Positions 26,293 through 34,049 of a stretch of 64,000 nucleotides of DNA are shown piece after piece. The stretch's first letter is position 1, and every line of letters starts with the position of its first letter. Below the pieces are notes generated by a model that was not told where the DNA came from, did not search any database, and saw only the letters and a list, made by a program, of their open reading frames with translations. The stretch is from Streptomyces xantholiticus. Its GTDB lineage: Bacteria; Actinomycetota; Actinomycetes; Streptomycetales; Streptomycetaceae. The stretch spans positions 1-64,000 of the forward strand of contig NZ_BMWB01000007.1 in the NCBI RefSeq assembly GCF_014651015.1, written 5' to 3'. Made by a program: the position numbers and the translations under genes.

Positions 26293-26349
26293 CGGACCAT
26301 CCTCTCTGCAGCCCCCAGTTGTCTGTACTGGTCCGGTGACCGCGGCGAC

Positions 26350-26868
26350 ATGGGCTCCGTCTTCAGTGACATCACTCCGGCCCTGCGCTACGACCGCAGT
26401 GACACCAGTGACCCCACCGGTCCCGGAGAGCCGTACCTCGGCGTCGCAGCCGTCGCCGACCACATCGGTGACGCCCGGGCGAACCCCGACAGCACGCTGC
26501 CGCCCAAGGGCAACAAGAACTTGCCCGGCGCGGAACCTCTCGATCCGCTGCACCGCATCGCCGCTGCCGCCGGAGCATCTCTTCGGGCCCGCTCCGACGC
26601 CAACCGCAGCGTGGTCAGGTCGTACTGCAACAGCGGCGACGTGCCCGGCGGACCCGGCCAGGGGCTGGACTGCTACGAATACCCCTTCGCGTCCTCTTAC
26701 CAAGGCGCGGCTCGCTACCAATTCGAGGGGGGGCCAGACGAGAGGGACTACTCCGTCCGCTACGTCGACCCGACGGAGAACCAAGAGGCCGGTCGCCTAC
26801 TCGACGCCTGGTACGAGAACGACCGCATCCTCGACTGGGACGCCTTCGTCATCCGCATCGGTGACTGA
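26350..26868 (+). CDS. NucA/NucB-type nuclease domain fragment
   Basis: The 172-aa product contains the NucA/NucB-like deoxyribonuclease pattern: GLDCYEYPFASSYQGAARY, then DYSVRYVDPTENQEAGRLL and AWYENDRILDWDAFVIRI. Secreted NucB enzymes and toxin C-terminal domains share this fold. The protein has no signal peptide and begins inside the domain-linked region; upstream in-frame codons reach only to the TAG of the DUF4328 gene. It is probably a truncated secreted nuclease or the toxin tip of a lost polymorphic toxin, and I cannot tell whether it is expressed. Confidence 0.55.
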   Translation: MGSVFSDITPALRYDRSDTSDPTGPGEPYLGVAAVADHIGDARANPDSTLPPKGNKNLPGAEPLDPLHRIAAAAGASLRARSDANRSVVRSYCNSGDVPGGPGQGLDCYEYPFASSYQGAARYQFEGGPDERDYSVRYVDPTENQEAGRLLDAWYENDRILDWDAFVIRIGD

Positions 26869-26899
26869 ACCACCACTGTGATCAAGTACATGACACTGC

Positions 26900-26927
26900 G
26901 GGGGCCGACCTGCCTCGGTCGGCCCCC
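26900..26927. terminator. bidirectional hairpin terminator
   Basis: An 11-bp perfect stem (GGGGGCCGACC with GGTCGGCCCCC) with a 6-base loop lies 32 bases after the nuclease fragment. It also sits at the 3' side of the leftward frameshifted gene, so it can end both. Confidence 0.8.
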
Positions 26928-26929
26928 GC

Positions 26930-27469
26930 CCGCAGACGTGATCCACCGGGCGTGGAGGACAGGCGCCACAACTGCCCCAGGCAGAACTCGTCCACGCCGC
27001 CAGCTTCTGCTCGTGCCCCGAGGGCGTCTCCACCACAGCGGGGCCGTCTTTGAATGGCGAGTAGAAGGGCCCTGTTTCCGGATTCAACGCCCAATGAAGA
27101 CGCAGCCGGTACCGGCCCGGCGACGGCAGCACGATCACCGCCCCCTCCCGGCCGCCGGTGAGTTCGTGGACCTCCAGCACGCCGCTGGGAAGCTCCAACT
27201 CGACTTCCTCGCTGCCCGACCACTGCGCCTGGTCGGGCGGCGGCGTGGTGCTCCAGCTCTCCAACCGCAGCCGCGCTCGAATGACGGCCGACGGGCACTG
27301 CAGATACACCATCTTCGTCGCGCAGTGCTTCGACGAGGGCCTGCCGGACCGTTGCGTACGGCTGCCAGCCGTGAGAGATGCCGGTTCGACTGACTGCCCG
27401 CTCGACCTTCGCCAGACGGGCTGTCACGATCGGCATCGCCTTGTCGTACTCGCTCGGGTCTGTCGTCAC
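26930..27469 (-). pseudogene. frameshifted hypothetical gene
   Basis: From a GTG at 27469 the frame encodes MTTDPSEYDKAMPIVTARLA, then YATVRQALVEALRDEDG. At about 27312 the coherent sequence switches frame to VYLQCPSAVIRARLRLESWS, then EEVELELPSGVLEVHELTGG and YRLRLHWALNPETGPFYSPF. Both halves look like authentic coding sequence of one small soluble protein of unknown function. Either the gene is a pseudogene or a base is missing in the sequence. The natural 3' end is unclear and should lie before the terminator. Confidence 0.5.
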
Positions 27470-27751
27470 GGACCCAGGCGATCAGGCGAACCGAGGACGT
27501 CAAGGCCGGCGCCGCGCACTGCTGAGCTTGGGAAGCTGGATCGCTTGGATCGCTGCTTTGTAAGCCCGGCACCGCTCGCGGGACAGTTCTTGCGGTTCAA
27601 CTGTCATACGGGGCGCCGAGTCGCCGACGGCCTCTGCGCCGCCACACCCCGATTGACCCTGGCTGACCGCTCGATCTGGCACGGATCTGCACGCGCGAGC
27701 ACGGAACCGTATCTTCGGAGCCACGTCTAACGGCCAGGAAGGGGGTGCCTC

Positions 27752-28189
27752 GTGATAGGTCAGAGCAGGGCCCGTCGGCGCTGTGTGGCGGCTGTTTCGG
27801 TTCGCGCGCGGCTCGTCGCGGTAGCGGCCACGTTCTTGCTTGCTGCCGGTTGCACGCTGAACGATCCAGTCAAGGAACGCTGGGAGTCTAGAACTGAGTT
27901 TTCAAGTTGTGGCGAGGTGCGCCTGGATCAGGGTGAGGAGATGCAGAAGCAGGCGGTGCGGGAAATCGTCTGTCTCCAGCGAGCCCTCAAGAGCGGCGAG
28001 AGCGCAGAACTGAAGGTGGCCTATCCCACCGTGGAGGGTGACCGGATTCGCGAGTACTACCGCTTGACGCCGCAAGGCAGCCTTGAGGTGTACACCGACA
28101 GCACGGACGACCACTACTCGGACCAGACGTGGTCGTTCGCTGAGTGCTACACCCCTGAATGGTTGGCTGAGATTTCCTGCGATCGATGA
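27752..28189 (+). CDS. hypothetical lipoprotein
   Basis: The 145-aa protein has a signal peptide with a lipobox, LLAAGC at about 29-34, so it should be exported and lipid-anchored on the outer face of the membrane. The mature part is acidic, with several Cys and a YYRLTPQGSLEVYTDSTDDH stretch. I recognise no family. The GTG start follows GGAAGGGGGTG. Confidence 0.7.
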   Translation: MIGQSRARRRCVAAVSVRARLVAVAATFLLAAGCTLNDPVKERWESRTEFSSCGEVRLDQGEEMQKQAVREIVCLQRALKSGESAELKVAYPTVEGDRIREYYRLTPQGSLEVYTDSTDDHYSDQTWSFAECYTPEWLAEISCDR

Positions 28190-28515
28190 CCAGCGCCAAC
28201 GACCCCATCTGACGCGATGAGGTCGTCTATGGCCTCCTGGCAACCGACTGGCCCCCCATCAGACGCTTTCACGCTGAGTCGCAGCGTTGGCTTATTGGTG
28301 CTGGGGCCGTTCTCATGAGCGTTGTCCGTCAGTGACTCTTGTTCCCCGCTGTCTCCCGATGGAACGGGCACGGGAGGGGCACGGCCACTGCTGGTGCGTA
28401 GCTCCAGCCGGATCGGTCAGCGACGGCCATATCAGCCGCTACGAGGCCCCGGAGGGACGGTAGCGGACGGGGGCGGTTGCTGTGGATGCGGTACTGCGCT
28501 GCTGTACACCTACCG
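28190..28515. other. intergenic stretch without a supported gene
   Basis: Minus-strand codons 28147-28371 are open (75 aa) but overlap the lipoprotein gene and resemble nothing I know. Nothing else is visible. Confidence 0.35.
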
Positions 28516-28875
28516 CTAAGTGCCGGTCTTGCCACTCCGGCGAGCCATCCCGCGATAGACCACCCAAAGGCTGACGAGAACCAGGAGTGCTCCGCCGATC
28601 GGCCATGCCACGGATCCGCCGTCCCGGTAATCCCTGATGCCGATCGCAAGGAGGAGGGCGGACGGGATCAATCCTGCCCAGTCGAGAGCTCTGCTCAGTC
28701 TTGTGGCAATCGATGACTCATTCACGGTCTGATCCTGGCAGGCGCTCGGGTCCTTCAACAGATACGAGCGGGCAGCAGGCGCATTGGTGAGCCGGTCGAC
28801 GATCGCCGCGCAAAGTTTAGGGTCGCGAGTCAGCCCCTTGAACTCGATCGCGGCCGGGTTGCCTGTGTACTCCAT
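28516..28875 (-). CDS. small hypothetical membrane protein
   Basis: The 119-aa protein has a soluble N-terminal half with two Cys (DPKLCAAIVDRL, SACQDQT) and two membrane helices (DWAGLIPSALLLAIG and WPIGGALLVLVSLWVVYRG) followed by a basic tail. Family unknown. Confidence 0.55.
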   Translation of the reverse strand: MEYTGNPAAIEFKGLTRDPKLCAAIVDRLTNAPAARSYLLKDPSACQDQTVNESSIATRLSRALDWAGLIPSALLLAIGIRDYRDGGSVAWPIGGALLVLVSLWVVYRGMARRSGKTGT

Positions 28876-29026
28876 CGGCGCGCAGTTGTCGGCTCAGATG
28901 GCGATGAGCCAGACGCGGGTACTCTCGTCACCTCAGCTTTCACCCCTCACCCACTGGGCTTCCGAAACACGGCTTGGGCGGAGAACGGGCAGTGCTGCGC
29001 AGTAGTCGCTGCCGTGTGAACGGTGG

Positions 29027-30232
29027 CTACCGACGGCCGGTGAGGAGCGCGCCGAGGCGGTCGCCGATTACGGAGACACCAGGGCGGGGCTCGTTCGCGT
29101 AGTACCAGGGCTTGCGTCGGCGCAGCAGCGCCTCACCGTGCTCGCTCCAGGTGAATCCGGGCTTCCGCAGGAGCTTTCGGAACACCGCGTCGGCTGTCTC
29201 CGGGTGCGCAGCGGCCAGTCGGCGGATCGGCAGTGGCGCAATCGACCCCTCGCGCAGGTACGTGCGCAACAGGTCCTGGTGCTGCCCACGGCTCGCGCGT
29301 ACCGGGTCCGCGAAGAGGTCTCGCAACATCCCGTAGTCCGCGTAGAAGTTGAGCCCGTCGATCTGGTCGTAGATGACGCCGATGGTGTGCGAGCCCGCGA
29401 GTTCTCGCGGCAGCTCGAAGAACGGCAGGTCCAGGCCAGACAGCCGCCTGCCCCGGGCACGGTCGGGCTGTCCGGCGACGGCTGCCTCTTGGCGGTGGCG
29501 GTAGTAGGCGTTGAGGAGGTCCTCGGCTTCGGCAGGCGGAAGGACCAGTTCGTCGCCGCCGCAGAAATCGACGAACGCGGCCCGGTCCTCCCGCATCCGC
29601 TGCCATCCCTGCTCAAGTTTTTCGGGATTGCGGAAGACCAGTTCGGGTTGGCTGGTGGCCAGGTGGAGAGCGGCCTGGGCGATCTCGGTGGCACTGGACT
29701 TGGGGTAGCTCGACATCGCCCCGGACACCAGCCACGCCCCGCCGGCCGAGTGAACGGGTACCAGGCAGGTGTGGAGGAAGCCCCCCTTGGACACCCCACG
29801 GAACGCCGCCCGCCCGACATTCGAGTACGTGCGGTACTCCAGGTCGTCGACCAAGTTCAGCAGGACGACGGCATCCCCTTCCTTACGCTGGATCTCGAAG
29901 ATGCCCTCCACCGCATCCCGCCAGCCGAGCAGCATCTCTCGGTCGACCGCGGTCAAGTCCTTCCGTCCAGCGACGAAGCGGTCCACCACGGTCGAACCGT
30001 CCGGCAGGCGGTACCGCAGGATGAAGTGGTCGATGATCCGGATCGCCTCGCCCTCGTCCAACTGCCGCTCAGGCCCTGCGGCCTCAAGCAGGAGGGGCGT
30101 CAGCCACCGGTCAAAGCGGGTGCTCTGCCCGAAGGCGACCAGCTGCCCTTTCAACTCGGCACTGCGCTCGATGAGATCGGTCAGCGACGGTTCGCCGACG
30201 CCCTGCTGCGTGCCTTGTACGACGTCAGCCAC
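29027..30232 (-). CDS. hypothetical 401-aa protein
   Basis: This soluble protein begins at a GTG behind GGGAGGG. It has a helical N-terminus (LTDLIERSAELKGQLVAFGQ), a central mixed region (DAVVLLNLVDDLEYRTYSNV) and a helical C-terminus ending LGALLTGRR. The composition and codon use are typical of a genuine actinomycete gene, but I recognise no domain. The 103-aa gene just upstream points the same way, 52 bases away, and may be co-transcribed. Confidence 0.6.
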   Translation of the reverse strand: MADVVQGTQQGVGEPSLTDLIERSAELKGQLVAFGQSTRFDRWLTPLLLEAAGPERQLDEGEAIRIIDHFILRYRLPDGSTVVDRFVAGRKDLTAVDREMLLGWRDAVEGIFEIQRKEGDAVVLLNLVDDLEYRTYSNVGRAAFRGVSKGGFLHTCLVPVHSAGGAWLVSGAMSSYPKSSATEIAQAALHLATSQPELVFRNPEKLEQGWQRMREDRAAFVDFCGGDELVLPPAEAEDLLNAYYRHRQEAAVAGQPDRARGRRLSGLDLPFFELPRELAGSHTIGVIYDQIDGLNFYADYGMLRDLFADPVRASRGQHQDLLRTYLREGSIAPLPIRRLAAAHPETADAVFRKLLRKPGFTWSEHGEALLRRRKPWYYANEPRPGVSVIGDRLGALLTGRR

Positions 30233-30284
30233 GTTCAGCCCTCCCAGACAAACCGGTTCCGCGCTGGGTGTGAGGTGCCCGACC

Positions 30285-30596
30285 TCAACCAGCCCAGTGA
30301 CGGTACGCCTCTATCCACTCCGCGCCCTCGGGCGCCGGGCTGGGCAACGGCAGCTCCAGGATTCCGATCGATTGCCGCATGCCGCCGCGAGAGCACAGGG
30401 CGACGATCGTGCCGTCCGGCGTGAGGTCGATGACGTCCACGGTCACCTCGACGCCGAGCACCGCGGTGGTGAAGGGCAGGCCGAGGTATTCCTCAAGCAT
30501 GGTGAACAGACCGGTCAGCTGTTCGTCCTCGGTGTAGGCATCGACAGTCGCCTCTTCGATCATGGCCTCAAGCTCGGCCGTGTCCAACACGCCCAT
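30285..30596 (-). CDS. small acidic hypothetical protein (possible calcium-binding family)
   Basis: The 103-aa acidic protein contains YLGLPFTTAVLGVEVTVDVI, a pattern I associate with the small PF11535 'calcium binding' family, and ends EWIEAYRHWAG. The assignment is tentative. It precedes the 401-aa hypothetical gene on the same strand. Confidence 0.5.
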   Translation of the reverse strand: MGVLDTAELEAMIEEATVDAYTEDEQLTGLFTMLEEYLGLPFTTAVLGVEVTVDVIDLTPDGTIVALCSRGGMRQSIGILELPLPSPAPEGAEWIEAYRHWAG

Positions 30597-30882
30597 GGGG
30601 CAACACTAGCGGCCAGCGGGGTGACACCGGGCGGCCATGACGCTGCTGGTATCCCACCTCCGGGCGACGAGGGCGAATGGTGGCCCGCGGCACCGGCCGA
30701 CACCGACGTCGTCGCGGCACTCATCACGGTCTGGGCGTAACGCTTCAGTCACCGACCTGAACGAGATGTGACCGCCACCGTGAGTCGCCAAGTGAACCAG
30801 CCAGAACAGGGAGCCGGAGGCACAAGCTCGCGTCGGTCATGAACTGACCGAGGGAGAAGGTGGCCTTGACCGGAGACTCGAT

Positions 30883-31262
30883 GTGGATCACGCCGTTCAC
30901 GTCGTGCGCCCTCCGTCCCCGTTCGCCACAGCTGCCGCCGCCGCTCTACTCGCGGCCGTTCTGACCGCCTGCACAGGCGGTTCCGGTGACGGCACCACAG
31001 GCTCGGAGACGTCCCCCGAGGAAATGGCCCTCAGCCATATCCATGGGCTTGGCGTCGACCCCGCGGACGGACGGCTGTACGTCGCCACGCACGAGGGCGT
31101 CATCGCTGTGGCGGACGACGGCTCCTCCCCGGGGCAGCGACACCGCCGACTACATGGGCTTCACCATCGCCGGCCCCAAGACGTTCCTCGGCGGCGGTCA
31201 CCCCGCCGAAGGCAGCGGCGACCACGCCAACCGCGGCCTGATCAAGAGCGCCGACGCAGGCT
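30883..31262 (+). pseudogene. frameshifted, truncated F510_1955-type lipoprotein gene
   Basis: The first frame gives a lipoprotein signal (ALLAAVLTACTGGSG), then MALSHIHGLGVDPADGRLYV and THEGVIAVADDGS. At about 31130 the match shifts frame to DTADYMGFTIAGPKTFLGGG, then HPAEGSGDHANRGLIKSADA. This matches the N-terminal third of F510_1955-family glycosylhydrolase-like lipoproteins. The homology stops at about 31262, so the gene carries a frameshift and a large 3' deletion. Confidence 0.7.
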
Positions 31263-31593
31263 GCTGTTTTGCCAAGTCAGAGCCCTGATGAAGGTAGCGG
31301 GTTGTGCAGGCTTTCTCGATCCTTCGCCGGACTCTCGTTCCCACCGGGTTCCCGGTCGAGCGCCCCCGCACGGCTCTCTTCAGGTCCGCCCAGGTCGGAA
31401 CGGGCCGCACATTCCACTGAGCGCCGCAGTTGCTTTGAGGCCGGAACGCGCATCTGGACCCCTCGCCCGGGGCCGAGCCAGTGACCGTTTTCGCAGGTCA
31501 GTAGACCGGCAAAGGGCGTGAGTTGCGGCTCTCCGGGACGTTGGTAACGGTGGAGGCCATGCTCCCCGTACGGGGGCGATGACCGAGACCGGG
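31263..31593. other. junction stretch without a supported gene
   Basis: Sequence between the truncated lipoprotein gene and the end of the ATPase gene. Nothing recognisable on either strand; it probably contains a deletion junction near 31262. Confidence 0.4.
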
Positions 31594-33063
31594 TCAGTCG
31601 CCGTGGTAGAGGCGAACTGGATCGATCAGCTGGATGGCGGGGTCGTTCTCGGCGAGGTGGCGCAGTTCGTCGGTGAAGCCGGTGCCGCTGTAGCACTGCA
31701 GCCGGGTGACGTCGGTGGCGGTGCCGCGCGCGGTGAGGAGAGCACGGATGTGCTGGAGACGTTCGAGGTGGCCCTTTCCCATGACGTCGTTCCATTTGGC
31801 TTCGCCGATGGCGAGTAGTGTTTCGCGGCCGCTGTCGGTCTCGCCATGGACCGCGACGTCGACTTCGTGGCTGGTCTTCGCGGCAGGATCGTTGACGGTG
31901 CCGCTGGCGACTCTTGTGACCTGCCCGCCGTGGGTTGCGGGGGACGCGTGCCAGCGGGCCCATTCGCGGCAGACCTGTTCGAAGTGCGGGCCGACAACCT
32001 TGCTGCGGAAGGTGGACTGGGCGCGGCGCCAGACGGCGGGGGCGCGTCCGGGGCGTTCCAGATCGCCCCAGGCGGGGCGCATGACCGCGTGGTAGAAGGC
32101 GATGAGAGGTTCGGCGATGCGGTAGGCGGAGCGGTTGCGGCGGAAGGCGTCGGCCTCGTGCGTGATCATGCCGACGTCCTGGAGGACGCTGAGCGGGTGG
32201 GCGAGGTCGGTGGACTTGCGGCCGAGGTAGTCGGCGATGCCGCCGCGTGCGGCGTTTCCGGCGGCGATGGCGGCCAGGACGGAGTGGTAGAGCGCGGTGT
32301 CGTGGAGTTCGGGTTCCTCTGCGAGCAGGTAGCGGGCCTCGCGGAAGAGCGGACGGGCGGGATTGAGAACGGCGCGGGTGACCCAGGCGTCGAAGTCGTG
32401 GGGCCCGGCGGGGGCGTCGCCCTGGGTGAACTCGCGGCGGTAGGCGGGGGTGCCGCCGACGATGGCGTGGGTGAGCAGTGCGGTGCGCGGGTCGGTGATC
32501 TCCCAGAACTCGGCGGCGAGGCGGAAGTCCAGGGTGGGGACGACGAGTTCCAGGCCGGCGCGGCCGCGCAGCGGGGCGTTGCCGGCGAGGAGTCCGCCCA
32601 TGAAGGACAGGGCGGAGCCGCACAGCAGGAGCCGTACAGGGGTGTTGGTGTGCTGGGCCGCGGGGTCGAGGGCGCGCTGGATGATCGAGGGGAGGGCGGG
32701 GGAGGCCTTGGCGAGGAAGGGGAACTCGTCGATGACCGCGATGGCGGGGCCGCCCCTGTCGGCGATGCGCATGAGTTCCGTGAGGGCCTCGTCCCAGTGG
32801 GTGAAGCGGAACGGGGTGGGCTGGTCGCGGTGGCGGGCGAGGGCTTCGCCGAACTGGCGCAGGGCGTCGGTTTCGGTGGTCTCGGTGGCGGTGAACATGA
32901 AGCCGCCGCTTGCCCGCGTGACGGCGTCCAGGAGGAAGGTCTTGCCCTGGCGGCGGCGGCCGGAGACCACACCGAGGGTGGCACGCGGGCCGGGTAGGGC
33001 GGCGAAACGGGTCAGCTCGGCCCACTCGAAGTCGCGGTCGAACATCTCGGCGGGTTTGTCCAC
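31594..33063 (-). CDS. AAA-type ATPase fused to a DUF234/PD-(D/E)XK-like domain
   Basis: The 489-aa protein resembles archaeal-type STAND-like ATPases. It has Walker A GRRRQGKT (35-42), Walker B IAVIDEFPFL with Asp112-Glu113, a winged-helix region (DYLGRKSTDLAHPLSVLQDV), and a C-terminal DUF234-like domain with HEVDVAV and LLAIGEAKW. These give the D...ExK pattern of PD-(D/E)XK nucleases. Such genes are scattered and horizontally moved, and some are defence- or element-linked. The GTG start follows AGAGGTG; an AT-rich promoter-like block lies just upstream. Confidence 0.8.
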   Translation of the reverse strand: MDKPAEMFDRDFEWAELTRFAALPGPRATLGVVSGRRRQGKTFLLDAVTRASGGFMFTATETTETDALRQFGEALARHRDQPTPFRFTHWDEALTELMRIADRGGPAIAVIDEFPFLAKASPALPSIIQRALDPAAQHTNTPVRLLLCGSALSFMGGLLAGNAPLRGRAGLELVVPTLDFRLAAEFWEITDPRTALLTHAIVGGTPAYRREFTQGDAPAGPHDFDAWVTRAVLNPARPLFREARYLLAEEPELHDTALYHSVLAAIAAGNAARGGIADYLGRKSTDLAHPLSVLQDVGMITHEADAFRRNRSAYRIAEPLIAFYHAVMRPAWGDLERPGRAPAVWRRAQSTFRSKVVGPHFEQVCREWARWHASPATHGGQVTRVASGTVNDPAAKTSHEVDVAVHGETDSGRETLLAIGEAKWNDVMGKGHLERLQHIRALLTARGTATDVTRLQCYSGTGFTDELRHLAENDPAIQLIDPVRLYHGD

Positions 33064-33079
33064 GGCACACCTCTGTATG

Positions 33080-33116
33080 GATAGGTGGGCTTATTATATC
33101 TGGACTTATTCAAGAA
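33080..33116 (-). promoter_or_regulatory. AT-rich promoter region of the ATPase gene
   Basis: This block is strikingly AT-rich for the window. On the minus strand it contains TATAAT and two copies of a CTTATT-type direct repeat. No well-spaced -35 hexamer is clear. It suggests that the ATPase gene arrived with a foreign promoter. Confidence 0.4.
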
Positions 33117-33239
33117 TCCTTTCTTTCCGTGAGTGCCCGGCGTGGGCCCCGGACGGGGCGAGGGCAGGGGCCGACGTGCAGGGGCGGGGTCGAGTGGAGT
33201 GACCCCCGAACTTCCGACACCTGGACGCTGGATTTTTCG

Positions 33240-33385
33240 ATCCAGGGGAAGTGGCCACGGTGGTGAAGCGGAAGCATTACCTCGCAGAGTTCAAGGGGAC
33301 GCGGTGGATCCGGTGCGCTCCTCGAAGGGCCGCTCCCTCGCTGGCATCGCCCGGAGTCTGGGTATCCATAGGACGTTGAGTTGGA
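33240..33385 (+). pseudogene. IS3-type transposase OrfA remnant
   Basis: The plus strand encodes VKRKHYLAEFK, then after a frame change GDAVDPVRSSKGRSLAGIAR and SLGIHR. This is the helix-turn-helix start of IS3-family OrfA proteins (KRKxYxAEFKxDAVxLxR). It is cut off after about 45 codons. Confidence 0.6.
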
Positions 33386-33700
33386 GAGCGAGGACCGCCC
33401 GGACGAGCTCGGTGATGCGGCTCGGGCTGCAACGGAGCTTGCGCAGGAGCCGCCAAGCCTTGAGGGTGGCCATGGCCTGGTCTGCCGCGGCGCGAACGTT
33501 GGCGTGAGAGACCTCGACCGCCTTCTGGTTTGCGGAGAGCTGGTGCCAGCGGTCGGCCGGGGTAGACCTGATCCGTCGGCACCCTGGTACTCGGTAACCC
33601 GCACGACTCGCGGCCGACGATGCGCGAATCGCCCACCGCCGCCACATTGGGCTCAGCATCGCCCAGGAAGCAGCTCGCCAGCCGCGGTAGCTGGTCACTG
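33375..33700 (-). pseudogene. DDE transposase C-terminal remnant (IS5-like)
   Basis: The minus strand reads SANQKAVEVSHANVRAAADQ, then AMATLKAWRLLRKLRCSPSR and ITELVRAVLALQL. This is the C-terminal end of a DDE transposase of the IS5/Tnp_4 type (AxxTLKxWRLLRKLRCSxxRIT). The catalytic core is absent. It abuts the IS3 remnant tail to tail. Confidence 0.65.
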
Positions 33701-33802
33701 AATCGGGCAAAGGCTCGTAAAACCGAATCGCGTCGTCGACGTGGAGTTATCCAAAGGCACCCATCGTGCCGTTCCCATCAGGTTCCCATCTGGGATAAAA
33801 AC

Positions 33803-33829
33803 GACCCTCCGTGGCACTCACGGAGGGTC
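33803..33829 (-). terminator. rho-independent terminator beside the attachment site
   Basis: An 11-bp perfect stem (GACCCTCCGTG with CACGGAGGGTC) with a 5-base loop is followed on the minus strand by GTTTTTA. It is the native terminator of the tRNA gene and now also lies downstream of the prophage integrase. Confidence 0.9.
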
Positions 33830-33855
33830 GATATGTCCCATTACCTGGTACTTTC

Positions 33856-33902
33856 TGGTGCCCCCGGCAGGATTCGAACCTGCGACACCCGCTTTAGGAG
33901 AA
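33856..33902 (-). other. attachment site: displaced 3' half of a tRNA-Arg(CCU) gene
   Basis: Read on the minus strand, this gives CTCCTAA (anticodon loop, anticodon CCT), AGCGG, the T arm GCAGG-TTCGAAT-CCTGC, the acceptor strand CGGGGGC, discriminator A and CCA. The 5' half is missing: the base before the loop does not pair with AGCGG and no D arm or GCCCCCG acceptor strand lies at the right distance. This is what an integration into the 3' end of a tRNA leaves at the distal junction. The intact tRNA is expected at the far right end of the prophage, outside the window. Confidence 0.85.
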
Positions 33903-34049
33903 CCCGTGTACTGCGGGGGAGCACGTCAGAGCACTTCAGAGCACCCCGGAGAACCCGAAAAACGGTCGGAGAGAGCAACGCGGAGCAAACGCGAGCAACC
34001 GAAGGATGGGTGTGTGGCGTCGGTGTGGCGTCCGCGTGGCGTCGGCATC

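Noticed and set aside
27500..27724. Minus-strand small gene ending in KLSSARRRP
   Set aside because: Only the last 35 codons look protein-like, with no supported start or family; it may be a fragment but cannot be called.
33856..33902. Functional tRNA gene
   Set aside because: Only the anticodon loop to CCA end is present; the D arm, 5' acceptor strand and 5' anticodon stem are missing, so it is an attachment-site remnant.
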